NCBI GenBank assembly: GCA_934254755.1
Contig: CAKQMM010000044.1
Coordinates: forward strand, 1 to 7,788
From: an uncultured Clostridia bacterium
GTDB taxonomy: Bacteria > Bacillota > Clostridia > Christensenellales > Borkfalkiaceae
Direction: 5' to 3'
Length of the DNA: 7,788 nucleotides
The position numbers and the translations under genes are program-made. Under the pieces are notes generated by a model. It saw only the letters and a program-made list of their open reading frames with translations, had not been told where the DNA came from and made no database searches. Below are positions 1 through 6,459 of this stretch, piece by piece; positions within the stretch are counted from its first letter, which is position 1; every line of letters begins with the position of its first letter.

Positions 1-531
1 TTCGATATAAAACATAGGTCCGCCGATAAATTCGCCGCTTTCATCCCTCTTTCTGAAAAACATGCCGAGAGTTATTTCGGCGTACTTAGTGACCATTCCG
101 AAGAACGCGGAAACCCACATCCAGAACACCGCGCCCGGTCCGCCGCTTAAAATGGCGGTGGTAACGCCGACGATATTACCCGTGCCGACGGTACCCGATA
201 CGGCGGTCGAAAACGCTTCGAAAGGAGAGATTGCGTTTTTGTGCTTTTCGGTTTTATCTTCGGTCACGTGCGTTTTTCCGTCGATATCTTTAACGGGAAG
301 TTTGCGCATCTGGCGGATAGAGTTGCCCATCGTCATTTTAAGGGCGTAACCGAAGTCTTTAACCTGCATGCAACGGGTTTTGACGGTTAAAAGAACGCCG
401 CACCCGATAATGAGCAATATCATCGGCACGCCCCACAAAATGTTGCCGTCAATCCAGTTCATTACGGCGAAAACGCCTTCGATGAACGTCAGCCCTTTAA
501 GGCTTGGGAAACTTGTAAAAATTTCGGACAT
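1..531 (-). CDS. AGCS-family sodium:alanine/glycine symporter, N-terminal part (cut by window edge)
   Basis: Inner-membrane secondary transporter of the alanine/glycine:cation symporter family, which imports small amino acids with Na+ or H+. The 177 residues seen start at ATG 531 and run off the left edge; family members are usually about 450-500 residues. Visible features are a hydrophobic helix at about residues 32-50, a charged cytoplasmic-type loop at about 71-99, and the family signature at 107-125 (FSTAVSGTVGTGNIVGVTT). After it come GGPGAVFWMWVSAFFGMVTKYAE (in part, 130-152) and GGPMFYIE at 170-177. The GTGNI segment contributes to substrate and cation binding in this family. A Shine-Dalgarno AAAAGGAG (546-539) lies 7 bases before the start. 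A tandem glycine riboswitch upstream makes glycine (perhaps also alanine) the likely substrate; that is inference. Family assignment is secure; the exact substrate is not. Confidence 0.93.
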   Translation of the reverse strand, partial: MSEIFTSFPSLKGLTFIEGVFAVMNWIDGNILWGVPMILLIIGCGVLLTVKTRCMQVKDFGYALKMTMGNSIRQMRKLPVKDIDGKTHVTEDKTEKHKNAISPFEAFSTAVSGTVGTGNIVGVTTAILSGGPGAVFWMWVSAFFGMVTKYAEITLGMFFRKRDESGEFIGGPMFYIE

Positions 532-562
532 AAAAAAACTCCTTTTGCCGCGGCAAACGGAG
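532..562 (-). terminator. Riboswitch expression platform: intrinsic terminator overlapping the Shine-Dalgarno
   Basis: Read on the minus strand, CTCC (562-559) pairs with GGAG (542-539) and TTTGC (557-553, adding C553) pairs with GCAAA (548-544). This gives a stem of about 9-10 pairs with one G/A mismatch (558/543) and a CGCG-type loop (552-549). Seven T residues (538-532) follow directly and run into the ATG at 531. The 3' side of the stem is the Shine-Dalgarno of the symporter. The same hairpin can therefore act as a terminator and as a ribosome-site sequesterer. A smaller hairpin just upstream (580-568, CGGT/ACCG, then TTTTT) may be part of the switching structure. Which mode dominates cannot be read from sequence. 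Confidence 0.75.
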
Positions 563-589
563 AAAAACGGTATAACACCGCTAAAAACG

Positions 590-776
590 AACTACAACCG
601 TCCTTTTACCTGAGAGATTTGCGTTAAAAACGCATTGCCCCTTCGGTACCTTTTCAGGCTTCTCCGGAAGCGCCTACACATACGGTCTTACGGCAAAAGC
701 CCACCTGAAAGTTTTACTTCTTCGGTCGCCTTAAACTTTTACGCTTAAAGGCTGTTTCCCGTACGTTTCATCGGCA
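590..776 (-). promoter_or_regulatory. Tandem glycine riboswitch (two aptamers plus kink-turn leader)
   Basis: The minus strand shows both conserved glycine aptamer cores in order. Aptamer 1 spans about 766-678. Its P1 is ACGTACGG (766-759) with CCGTATGT (685-678), and its core motifs are CCGAAGAAGTAAA and CTTTCAGGT. Aptamer 2 spans about 673-590, with core motifs CCGGAGAAGCC, ACCGAAGGGGCAA and CTCTCAGGTAAAAGGAC (616-600). It carries a P3-type hairpin TGCGTT/AACGCA (634-620). The leader GCC-GATGA (775-768) can pair with GGC (674-672) in the inter-aptamer linker, as in the P0 kink-turn known for full-length tandem glycine riboswitches. The element sits directly before an AGCS symporter gene, a known glycine riboswitch target. 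Repression by glycine is expected by analogy with other symporter-linked switches, but that is inference. Confidence 0.95.
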
Positions 777-796
777 AATATAAAAAAATATGTTAA

Positions 797-825
797 ATCT
801 TATCACTTTTACAACCGTTTGACAA
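797..825 (-). promoter_or_regulatory. Promoter of the glycine riboswitch-symporter unit
   Basis: On the minus strand, TTGTCA (825-820) and TAAGAT (802-797) are separated by exactly 17 bases and match the housekeeping sigma -35/-10 consensus well. Transcription would start near 790, about 14 bases before the kink-turn leader of the riboswitch, so the whole regulatory RNA is included. Confidence 0.75.
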
Positions 826-912
826 GCATTTAAGCGTAATTTATGAAACATTTACGTAAAAAAACGGCAATTCGGCTTAGACCCGCGCAAAATTTACCTA
901 AAAAAACGTCGC
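826..912. other. Intergenic spacer with no recognised element
   Basis: AT-rich spacer between the acetyltransferase stop and the riboswitch promoter. I see no gene and no convincing terminator hairpin. Two T-runs occur on the minus strand (about 906-900 and 864-858), but neither has a stable stem before it. Some acetyltransferase transcripts may therefore read into the riboswitch unit. Confidence 0.4.
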
Positions 913-1611
913 TTAGAGCCAATAAACGAAGCCTTTTTGCATATCGCAGTCCATTTTTTTGTGTAGGTTTAGAGACTTTTCGTTCGTGGCGATTATGTGG
1001 CAGAAAGGTTTAAAGCCGTTTTCTTCAAAATATTTAATCATTTCGTTTATTAAAAGAGTACCTAAACCCATACGGCGGAAGTCAACAAATACTTCGAGCA
1101 TGCCTACGCTTCGCTCTTCGTGCATGCCGATAAACCCCGCCATTTCGCCGTTTACGTACGCGCCGAGCATCACGCGGTTTTTTAAAACCTGCAAAACTTC
1201 TTCGGGCGAATAGTGAAGAGTGTATCGCGCGGCGACGAATTCGGCGGTTTTAATATCCGCGCTCAGTTTTTTTATAGTTACCCCGTCGGGGATTTTTATA
1301 TCCGCCGCCTTATAAATAACCTGCACGCAAGGGGTTACGCCCCGCCCTGTTTTTGCTTTGATTATGTCGGCGATGCGCTCGTCGGGCGTAAAATAATTTT
1401 TAACGTTTAAGGGGATATTGTCGGCAATTAAACTTTCGGAATTTCCGCCAAGCATGCAAAGCCCGCTGTTTTTAAGGGTAAAACAAACCGCGCCCGCGCC
1501 GACGTCAAAAAGTTCGATATCTTCATACTTTAAGCACTCTATCAAGCAAACGTTCAAGTCTGCGCTCGCCTTGCCGTCGGATAAAATTTTAATAGCTTCA
1601 AAATTGTTCAT
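913..1611 (-). CDS. GNAT-family N-acetyltransferase, substrate unknown
   Basis: A 232-residue cytoplasmic acetyltransferase that would transfer an acetyl group from acetyl-CoA to an amine. The GNAT fold occupies about residues 110-232. It has a strand at 148-163 ([16 protein letters not shown]), then [17 protein letters not shown] at 171-187, whose R-R-M-G-L-G (179-184) is the acetyl-CoA pyrophosphate loop. The end, [25 protein letters not shown] in part (208-232), is the usual N..S..L..K..(G) motif B region. The N-terminal 105 residues form a separate domain typical of two-part GNAT proteins, which I do not recognise further. ATG 1611 was chosen because residues upstream in the open frame read through the promoter region and the antisense of typA. 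No clear Shine-Dalgarno precedes it. It is divergent from typA and co-directional with the symporter, without an obvious functional link. Confidence 0.85.
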   Translation of the reverse strand: MNNFEAIKILSDGKASADLNVCLIECLKYEDIELFDVGAGAVCFTLKNSGLCMLGGNSESLIADNIPLNVKNYFTPDERIADIIKAKTGRGVTPCVQVIYKAADIKIPDGVTIKKLSADIKTAEFVAARYTLHYSPEEVLQVLKNRVMLGAYVNGEMAGFIGMHEERSVGMLEVFVDFRRMGLGTLLINEMIKYFEENGFKPFCHIIATNEKSLNLHKKMDCDMQKGFVYWL

Positions 1612-1630
1612 ATTTATAACTATACACTTT

Positions 1631-1658
1631 TTAATATGAATTGTAAAACGTTTGACAA
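1631..1658 (-). promoter_or_regulatory. Possible promoter of the acetyltransferase gene
   Basis: On the minus strand, TTGTCA (1658-1653) is followed 16 bases later by the weak -10 candidate TATTAA (1636-1631). The start would fall near 1624 and give a leader of only about 13 bases. Its -35 box lies on the same bases as the typA -35 box on the other strand. The weak -10 makes this tentative. Confidence 0.4.
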
Positions 1659-1680
1659 AAGGCGCAAAAAAAACTAAAAT
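1652..1680 (+). promoter_or_regulatory. Promoter of typA
   Basis: A perfect TTGACA (1652-1657) and a TAAAAT (1675-1680) are separated by 17 bases. Transcription would begin near 1687, leaving a leader of about 19 bases that contains the AGGAG (1696-1700) of typA. This matches the housekeeping sigma consensus closely. Confidence 0.85.
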
Positions 1681-1705
1681 ATTTAAGTTAAACATAGGAG
1701 TATTT

Positions 1706-3529
1706 ATGGACGTAAGAAACGATATAAGAAACGTTGCTATAATTGCCCACGTAGACCACGGCAAAACCACGCTTGTGGACGCGCTTTTGAAGCAAAACGG
1801 CATTTTCCGCTCAAACGAAGTGGTTGCCGAGCGCGTTATGGACAGTAACGATTTGGAGCGCGAAAGAGGCATAACCATTTTGGCGAAAAACACCGCCGTA
1901 AATTATAAAGGCGTGAAAATAAACATTATCGACACGCCGGGTCACGCAGACTTCGGCGGCGAAGTCGAACGCATTTTGTCGATGGTGGACGGCGTTATTC
2001 TGCTCGTAGACGCGGTTGAAGGCTGCATGCCCCAAACCCGTTACGTTTTGAAAAAGGCGCTTAACCTTAACAAAAAGCCCGTCGTAGTCGTAAACAAAAT
2101 CGACAAGGGCGGCGACCTTGACAAGACTATGGACAGCATTATCGGTTTATTCATCGACCTTGGCGCGAACGACGACCAACTCGACTTTAAAACCGTTTAC
2201 GCTTCCGCAAAACTCGGTTGGGCAAAAACCGAGCTTGACGGCGAAGAAAAGGATATGTCGCCCCTTCTCGACACTATTATAAAAGAAGTTCCTGCCCCGA
2301 CGGGTGATTTTAACGGACCCCTTCAAGCGATAGTTTGCAATATCGACTACGACGAATACGTAGGGCGCATCGCGGTCGGCAGAATCGTCCGCGGCAAAAT
2401 TTACGACGCGCAAAACGTGACCGTATGCGCGACCGACGGCACCACTTACAACTCTAAAATCGGCAAACTTTATCAGTTTGAAGGGCTTAAAAGGGTTGAA
2501 GTTACCGACGGATACGTAGGCGATATAGTAGCTATTTCGGGCATTGAAAAAATAAGCATAGGCGAAACGGTTTGCTCGACGGACGTCGTCGAACAACTGC
2601 CATTCGTCGCAATTGACGAGCCGACCATTTCAATGATGTTTATGGTCAACAACTCGCCTTTTGCGGGTAAAGAAGGTAAGTTCGTTACCTCGCGCCACCT
2701 TCGCGCAAGGCTGTTTAAAGAGATTGAAACGAACGTTTCGATGCGCGTTGAAGAAACAGACAGCGCGGACACGTTTAAAGTTTTCGGCAGAGGCGAATTG
2801 CACCTTTCCATTTTGATTGAAGAGATGCGCCGCGAAGGTTACGAATTCCAGGTTTCCCGTCCGAAAGTTATTTTTAAAGAGATTAACGGCAAAACTTACG
2901 AACCGTACGAAGAACTCGTTATAGAAGTTCCGCAAGAATACGTCGGCGCGGTTATGAGCAAGATAGGCGAGCGCAAAGGCGAACTTATCTCTATGGACAC
3001 GGTGAACGACGCGGGCGACACGAAGCTTACCTTTAAAATTCCCTCCCGCTGTTTAATAGGTTACCGCAACGAGCTTCTGACCGATACGAAAGGCTTCGGC
3101 ACGATGGCTTCGGTGTTTACCGGTTATGAAGAATATAAAGGCGACATTCAAGAAAGAAAGCGCGGAAGTTTGGTTTGCTTCGAGGCGGGCGTTACCACGC
3201 AATACGGCTTATTTAACGCGCAGGAGCGCACCACCCTTTTCGTCGGCCCCGGTCTTAACGTTTACGAGGGCATGATTGTGGGCGTAAACAGCCGTGAAGA
3301 CGATTTGGTCGTGAACGTGTGCAAACAAAAGCATTTGACCAACAGCCGTGCGAGCGGCAGCGACGACGCTCTTAAACTCATCCCCCCGACGATTATGAGC
3401 TTAGAGCAATGTATGGACTTTATCGCCGACGACGAACTTTTGGAAATCACCCCGAAGTCTATAAGGCTCCGCAAAAAGATTTTGTCGAAAGATTTAAGAA
3501 TGAAAGAATGGGCGAAAAACAGAAAATAA
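1706..3529 (+). CDS. typA: Translational GTPase TypA/BipA, complete
   Basis: Ribosome-associated GTPase of the EF-G/LepA group, involved in 50S assembly and in stress and low-temperature growth. The 607 residues equal the usual family length. GTPase motifs are visible: G1 AHVDHGKT (14-21), G2 RERGITI (52-58), G3 DTPGH (76-80, with catalytic-type His80), G4 NKID (130-133) and G5 SAK (167-169). After these come the EF-Tu-like beta-barrel, the EF-G III/V-like domains, and the TypA-specific C-terminal domain with [19 protein letters not shown] in part, [17 protein letters not shown] and a basic tail. ATG 1706 is set by AGGAG at 1696-1700, 5 bases upstream. Just after G4 the usual R-x-x-ARP segment is replaced by KGGDLDK. 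The gene is monocistronic, with its own promoter and terminator. Confidence 0.97.
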   Translation: MDVRNDIRNVAIIAHVDHGKTTLVDALLKQNGIFRSNEVVAERVMDSNDLERERGITILAKNTAVNYKGVKINIIDTPGHADFGGEVERILSMVDGVILLVDAVEGCMPQTRYVLKKALNLNKKPVVVVNKIDKGGDLDKTMDSIIGLFIDLGANDDQLDFKTVYASAKLGWAKTELDGEEKDMSPLLDTIIKEVPAPTGDFNGPLQAIVCNIDYDEYVGRIAVGRIVRGKIYDAQNVTVCATDGTTYNSKIGKLYQFEGLKRVEVTDGYVGDIVAISGIEKISIGETVCSTDVVEQLPFVAIDEPTISMMFMVNNSPFAGKEGKFVTSRHLRARLFKEIETNVSMRVEETDSADTFKVFGRGELHLSILIEEMRREGYEFQVSRPKVIFKEINGKTYEPYEELVIEVPQEYVGAVMSKIGERKGELISMDTVNDAGDTKLTFKIPSRCLIGYRNELLTDTKGFGTMASVFTGYEEYKGDIQERKRGSLVCFEAGVTTQYGLFNAQERTTLFVGPGLNVYEGMIVGVNSREDDLVVNVCKQKHLTNSRASGSDDALKLIPPTIMSLEQCMDFIADDELLEITPKSIRLRKKILSKDLRMKEWAKNRK

Positions 3530-3553
3530 AATTATAATTTATTGTTTTTGAAA

Positions 3554-3583
3554 GCGGCGACCGTTTTGGTCGCCGCATTTTTT
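3554..3583 (+). terminator. Rho-independent terminator of typA
   Basis: GCGGCGACC (3554-3562) pairs perfectly with GGTCGCCGC (3568-3576) over a 5-base GTTTT loop, followed by A and six T residues (3578-3583). It lies 25 bases after the typA stop. Read on the other strand it has only a poor T tail, so it serves mainly typA. Confidence 0.93.
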
Positions 3584-3597
3584 ACGTATTAAAACGA

Positions 3598-3620
3598 CCC
3601 GCGGCAAATAATGCCGCGGG
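3598..3620 (-). terminator. Hairpin terminator of the DUF4838 lipoprotein operon
   Basis: A perfect 9-pair stem CCCGCGGCA/TGCCGCGGG with a 5-base loop. On the minus strand it comes 48 bases after the lipoprotein stop and is followed by TCGTTTTAA, an interrupted T tail. The tail is weaker than in the typA terminator, but position and stem strength favour this role. It and the typA terminator sit 14 bases apart in the convergent junction. Confidence 0.7.
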
Positions 3621-3668
3621 CGTTTATGAGGAAAATGAGAGATGTGTGAGCAATTTAACGGGCGGCTA

Positions 3669-6446
3669 CTACAGAAGCGCGCGCAAGTTTGCGATAAACT
3701 CGGCTACTTGCATTTTGCCGTTTTTGCCGGCGTGGTCGAACTGAGTGAGCCTGCCGATATCGGCGTAACGCTCGAACTCGTCGATTAAAACGCTGCGCTT
3801 AGAAGACGAGTACACGTCGCTATAAAGTTTAAGTTCAAGGTACCTTGGAAACAGCGACTCGACCTGCACGTTGTTGTAGTGAAGTTCATAGTCGGGGTCG
3901 GTATCTTTTACTTCGTCGAGTTTTAACGCCGCGGCGTCGAAGAAGCCGCGAAGCTTCATAGTGGTCGCGTAAGAGAACCACTTTTTATTCGTGAAAACGT
4001 TATAAATGCTGCCGTGATATTCAACCTTTTCGCCGTCGTCGTTGATAAAGCCGACTATTCTTTCGCTGTTATCGGGAATATAGCGGGTGTCCGCCGCCTG
4101 CATGTAGTAGCGAATGTAGGTGAAGTACGCCCACATATCGTCGAACGCCGCCGCCCCGTAATAGTTCATAAAGAAGTCTTTTATAAGTTCCTCGACGTTA
4201 AGGTCTACGTTCCACATAAGTTCGGAACGCAAGAACATTTTAAGGTCATAAAACGCCGTACCAGCCGTGTGCGCGGGGAGCTGGGTCAAAATTTCGGTCA
4301 CGCCGTAGAACTTATAGAACTTGAAGTTATCCTGCATCGTGCCGAAATCGGGGAAAGGCGGCAGATAGTCGTCAAAACTCGTGCCGTAGTCCCAGATTGC
4401 GAAGTGAGAAGCAACTTCTTTCCAACCGCGGAAGGTGGAAACGGTGCCGCCGTTTACGTCTTCTTCAAAGTGGGTGCGCATATAAACCGACTGAATGGGC
4501 GCGATACGAATAATTATATCGTCGCCGCACTTTAAATCGTCGTCGTCACCGTCGCCGTCGTAATCGTAACGCATGCGGGTGAAAGTGTCGGTCGCGCTGT
4601 CGTAAGTAGCGGGCGCGCTTATGCAGTGCTGGTATGCAAAGAATGCGATTTTTATATCGCGCGTCTTATTGAAGTCGCCGTCTTGAAGTCCGTCCTGCCA
4701 AGCGTAGATACGCTTTAAAAGTTCCTTTGCAAGGAGCACGAGTTGACCCGAATACGCCGTTTTCGCCGTCATTTCTCTACAATCGTCGCAACGGCAGAAA
4801 AAGTTGGGGTTGTCGTTTATGCCGAGCATGAATATGCGGGCGTTTTTATCCTTTAAAACGTAATCGTTTATAAGGTTTTTGAACATTTCGTCAAGCGGAC
4901 GAATACTGTCAACGGTTTTTCTCACGTCGTCCTCTTCGTTTTCGGGCACGACGTAATCGCTTACCGGCATAAGCTTGCCGTTATATTTGTTCTTGTAAAA
5001 CGCGGTGGAACTGCCGAACTCTTTACAGTCGAGTTTATAAGCCGTTATAGCGTTTGCCTCAACGAGTTTTGCAAGCAAGACTTCGTTTATCGGCAAAAGC
5101 CTGCCGTCGTTTAATTTATATACAAACTTGCCCTCCTCGAACTTGACGGTTATAGGCGTTTCGCCGTCCGCGATTCTTTCGCCCGTCGTATAGTCGGACA
5201 TTTTAACGAGTGTAAAGTCGTTTAAAACGTAATATTCGGCGTTAAAGTCCGCGGGCGCGCCGCTTATTTGCGTTGCGGCGGTAACTATTTCGGAATCGTA
5301 GCCGATAAGATATTGCTCGTAACTTGCGGGTTTAACGCTCGACGCAAAAATCGCGTCGGTGAATAAGTCGCTCGTCATTTTAAAGTTTTCCGCGCGGAAG
5401 TAACTCAAAACGCCGCTTTCGTCGTTAAATTTATAATATTCGCCCGAACCGAAATCTGTATCGTAAGTGTAATCGTTTTTAAGCACTTTTGAGATGCACA
5501 TTTGCCCGTCGTTATAAGAGCCCGTTCCGGTGTACCATTCGCCGTGCCCGAGTTCGATATACTTCGTCTGCAACAAAAGTTGATAGCAAAGCGATTCGTC
5601 GCCGAGCGACCAGCCGCCGCCCTCCATGCCTAAAACGCCGCTCGAACCCTGGCTGCCGTGTTCGCGGAACCTGAACTGCGTGGTTTTATCCGACTGATAT
5701 TTGTATTCGTCCAAATATCTGCTCTGAAAATCGGGAATATCGACTACGTCCATGTTTTTAAGAAGTTTTTTGTCGTCGCTATCGATTTTCCAGCAATTTT
5801 CGCCGAAAAAGCGATAGTTCATGTTTCTTCTTAAAAAGCCGTACGCGCCGTAAAGTTTGCCGTTGTTGCCGACGGCGTTAATAACTACGGTGTTGCCGAT
5901 GGTTTTGATGATATAACCGTCAAGCCCTAAGTAACTTTCGGTGTAATTTTCGTCGTCTTTTATATCGGTCGATTCAAAAATTTTGGTGTCGCCGATAGAA
6001 ATATACTTGCCCGAAAATTCGTACGAGCCGTTTTCGCCGTCGTATGATATTTCGGTATCGGGAACGATGGGGAAAACAATGCCCGTGGCGTCTTTCATAA
6101 AGAAAGCAATTTCTTTTGCCGCCTGATAAGAGGTGACGGACGAAAAATCGTCGGTAGCGTAAACGATTTTATAGTCGGTTTGAGGAGTTTTATCCTTATC
6201 GTATAAATACGTAGTACTGTCGGAAACTTCTTCTTTAAGTTTGGCGTTTTTTTCGTTTAAATAGCCGTCCAAGTCGTTGAGTTCGTTAAGATAATAAAGC
6301 TTAGAACTGTTTACGGGCTCTGTGTAACCCGTGCTGTCCTTATCTTTATCGCCCTTAAAATCCGTTTCTACGCTGCACGCGGTAAGGGAAACGGCGAACG
6401 AACACGAAAGAATTAAACCCGTTATTTTTTTAGTTAAATTTTTCAT
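3669..6446 (-). CDS. DUF4838 domain lipoprotein (putative glycoside hydrolase-like)
   Basis: A 925-residue surface lipoprotein. Residues 1-24 form a type II signal (KNLTKK, hydrophobic stretch, lipobox LTAC with Cys24), followed by a charged linker. Residues 90-235 resemble the N-terminal alpha/beta domain of alpha-glucuronidase-like proteins (AAKEIAFFMKDATG; LYGAYGFLRRNMNYRFFG at 198-215). HGEWYTGTGSYNDGQMCIS (301-319) and GINDNPNFFCRCDDC (542-556) match what I know of DUF4838, a family of unproven function often found beside carbohydrate genes. A helical C-terminal region follows (about 740-925). Asp545 and the Cys551/553/556 cluster are candidate site residues only. Two oddities are an apparent insertion at about 325-505 and an Asp/Gly loop at 628-637. 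ATG 6446 has GGAG 6 bases upstream. The gene ends in tandem TAG stops. A sugar target is inferred. Confidence 0.85.
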   Translation of the reverse strand: MKNLTKKITGLILSCSFAVSLTACSVETDFKGDKDKDSTGYTEPVNSSKLYYLNELNDLDGYLNEKNAKLKEEVSDSTTYLYDKDKTPQTDYKIVYATDDFSSVTSYQAAKEIAFFMKDATGIVFPIVPDTEISYDGENGSYEFSGKYISIGDTKIFESTDIKDDENYTESYLGLDGYIIKTIGNTVVINAVGNNGKLYGAYGFLRRNMNYRFFGENCWKIDSDDKKLLKNMDVVDIPDFQSRYLDEYKYQSDKTTQFRFREHGSQGSSGVLGMEGGGWSLGDESLCYQLLLQTKYIELGHGEWYTGTGSYNDGQMCISKVLKNDYTYDTDFGSGEYYKFNDESGVLSYFRAENFKMTSDLFTDAIFASSVKPASYEQYLIGYDSEIVTAATQISGAPADFNAEYYVLNDFTLVKMSDYTTGERIADGETPITVKFEEGKFVYKLNDGRLLPINEVLLAKLVEANAITAYKLDCKEFGSSTAFYKNKYNGKLMPVSDYVVPENEEDDVRKTVDSIRPLDEMFKNLINDYVLKDKNARIFMLGINDNPNFFCRCDDCREMTAKTAYSGQLVLLAKELLKRIYAWQDGLQDGDFNKTRDIKIAFFAYQHCISAPATYDSATDTFTRMRYDYDGDGDDDDLKCGDDIIIRIAPIQSVYMRTHFEEDVNGGTVSTFRGWKEVASHFAIWDYGTSFDDYLPPFPDFGTMQDNFKFYKFYGVTEILTQLPAHTAGTAFYDLKMFLRSELMWNVDLNVEELIKDFFMNYYGAAAFDDMWAYFTYIRYYMQAADTRYIPDNSERIVGFINDDGEKVEYHGSIYNVFTNKKWFSYATTMKLRGFFDAAALKLDEVKDTDPDYELHYNNVQVESLFPRYLELKLYSDVYSSSKRSVLIDEFERYADIGRLTQFDHAGKNGKMQVAEFIANLRALL

Positions 6447-6459
6447 ATATTTCTCCTTA
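6447..6459 (-). promoter_or_regulatory. Ribosome site overlapping the upstream stop codon
   Basis: The minus strand reads GAG-TAA-GGAGAAATAT-ATG. The stop of the Ig-like gene (6459-6457) runs straight into the GGAG that serves the lipoprotein start at 6446. Only 10 bases separate the two genes, which supports a single transcript with coupled translation. Confidence 0.85.

Noticed and set aside
62..613. Plus-strand open frames across the symporter and riboswitch
   Set aside because: Antisense shadows of a clear AGCS gene; composition is proline/threonine-rich as expected from such shadows.
820..848. Plus-strand promoter TTGACA-17-TATGAA
   Set aside because: It would transcribe only into the antisense of the acetyltransferase; the TTGACA is the complement side of the riboswitch promoter box.
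858..906. Terminator after the acetyltransferase gene
   Set aside because: T-runs are present on the minus strand, but no stem of useful length can be drawn in front of them.
1652..1705. Longer typA starting at TTG 1652
   Set aside because: That codon is part of the TTGACA promoter box, and the ATG at 1706 has AGGAG and the usual TypA N terminus.
1612..1893. N-terminal extension of the acetyltransferase to 1893
   Set aside because: The extra 94 codons are antisense to the typA GTPase domain and cross the promoters; the protein text looks random there.
2147..2935. Minus-strand open frames inside typA
   Set aside because: Shadows of a gene whose full-length family match is unambiguous.
4014..4535. 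Plus-strand open frame of 173 codons
   Set aside because: Shadow of the DUF4838 gene; no ribosome site and no recognisable protein family.
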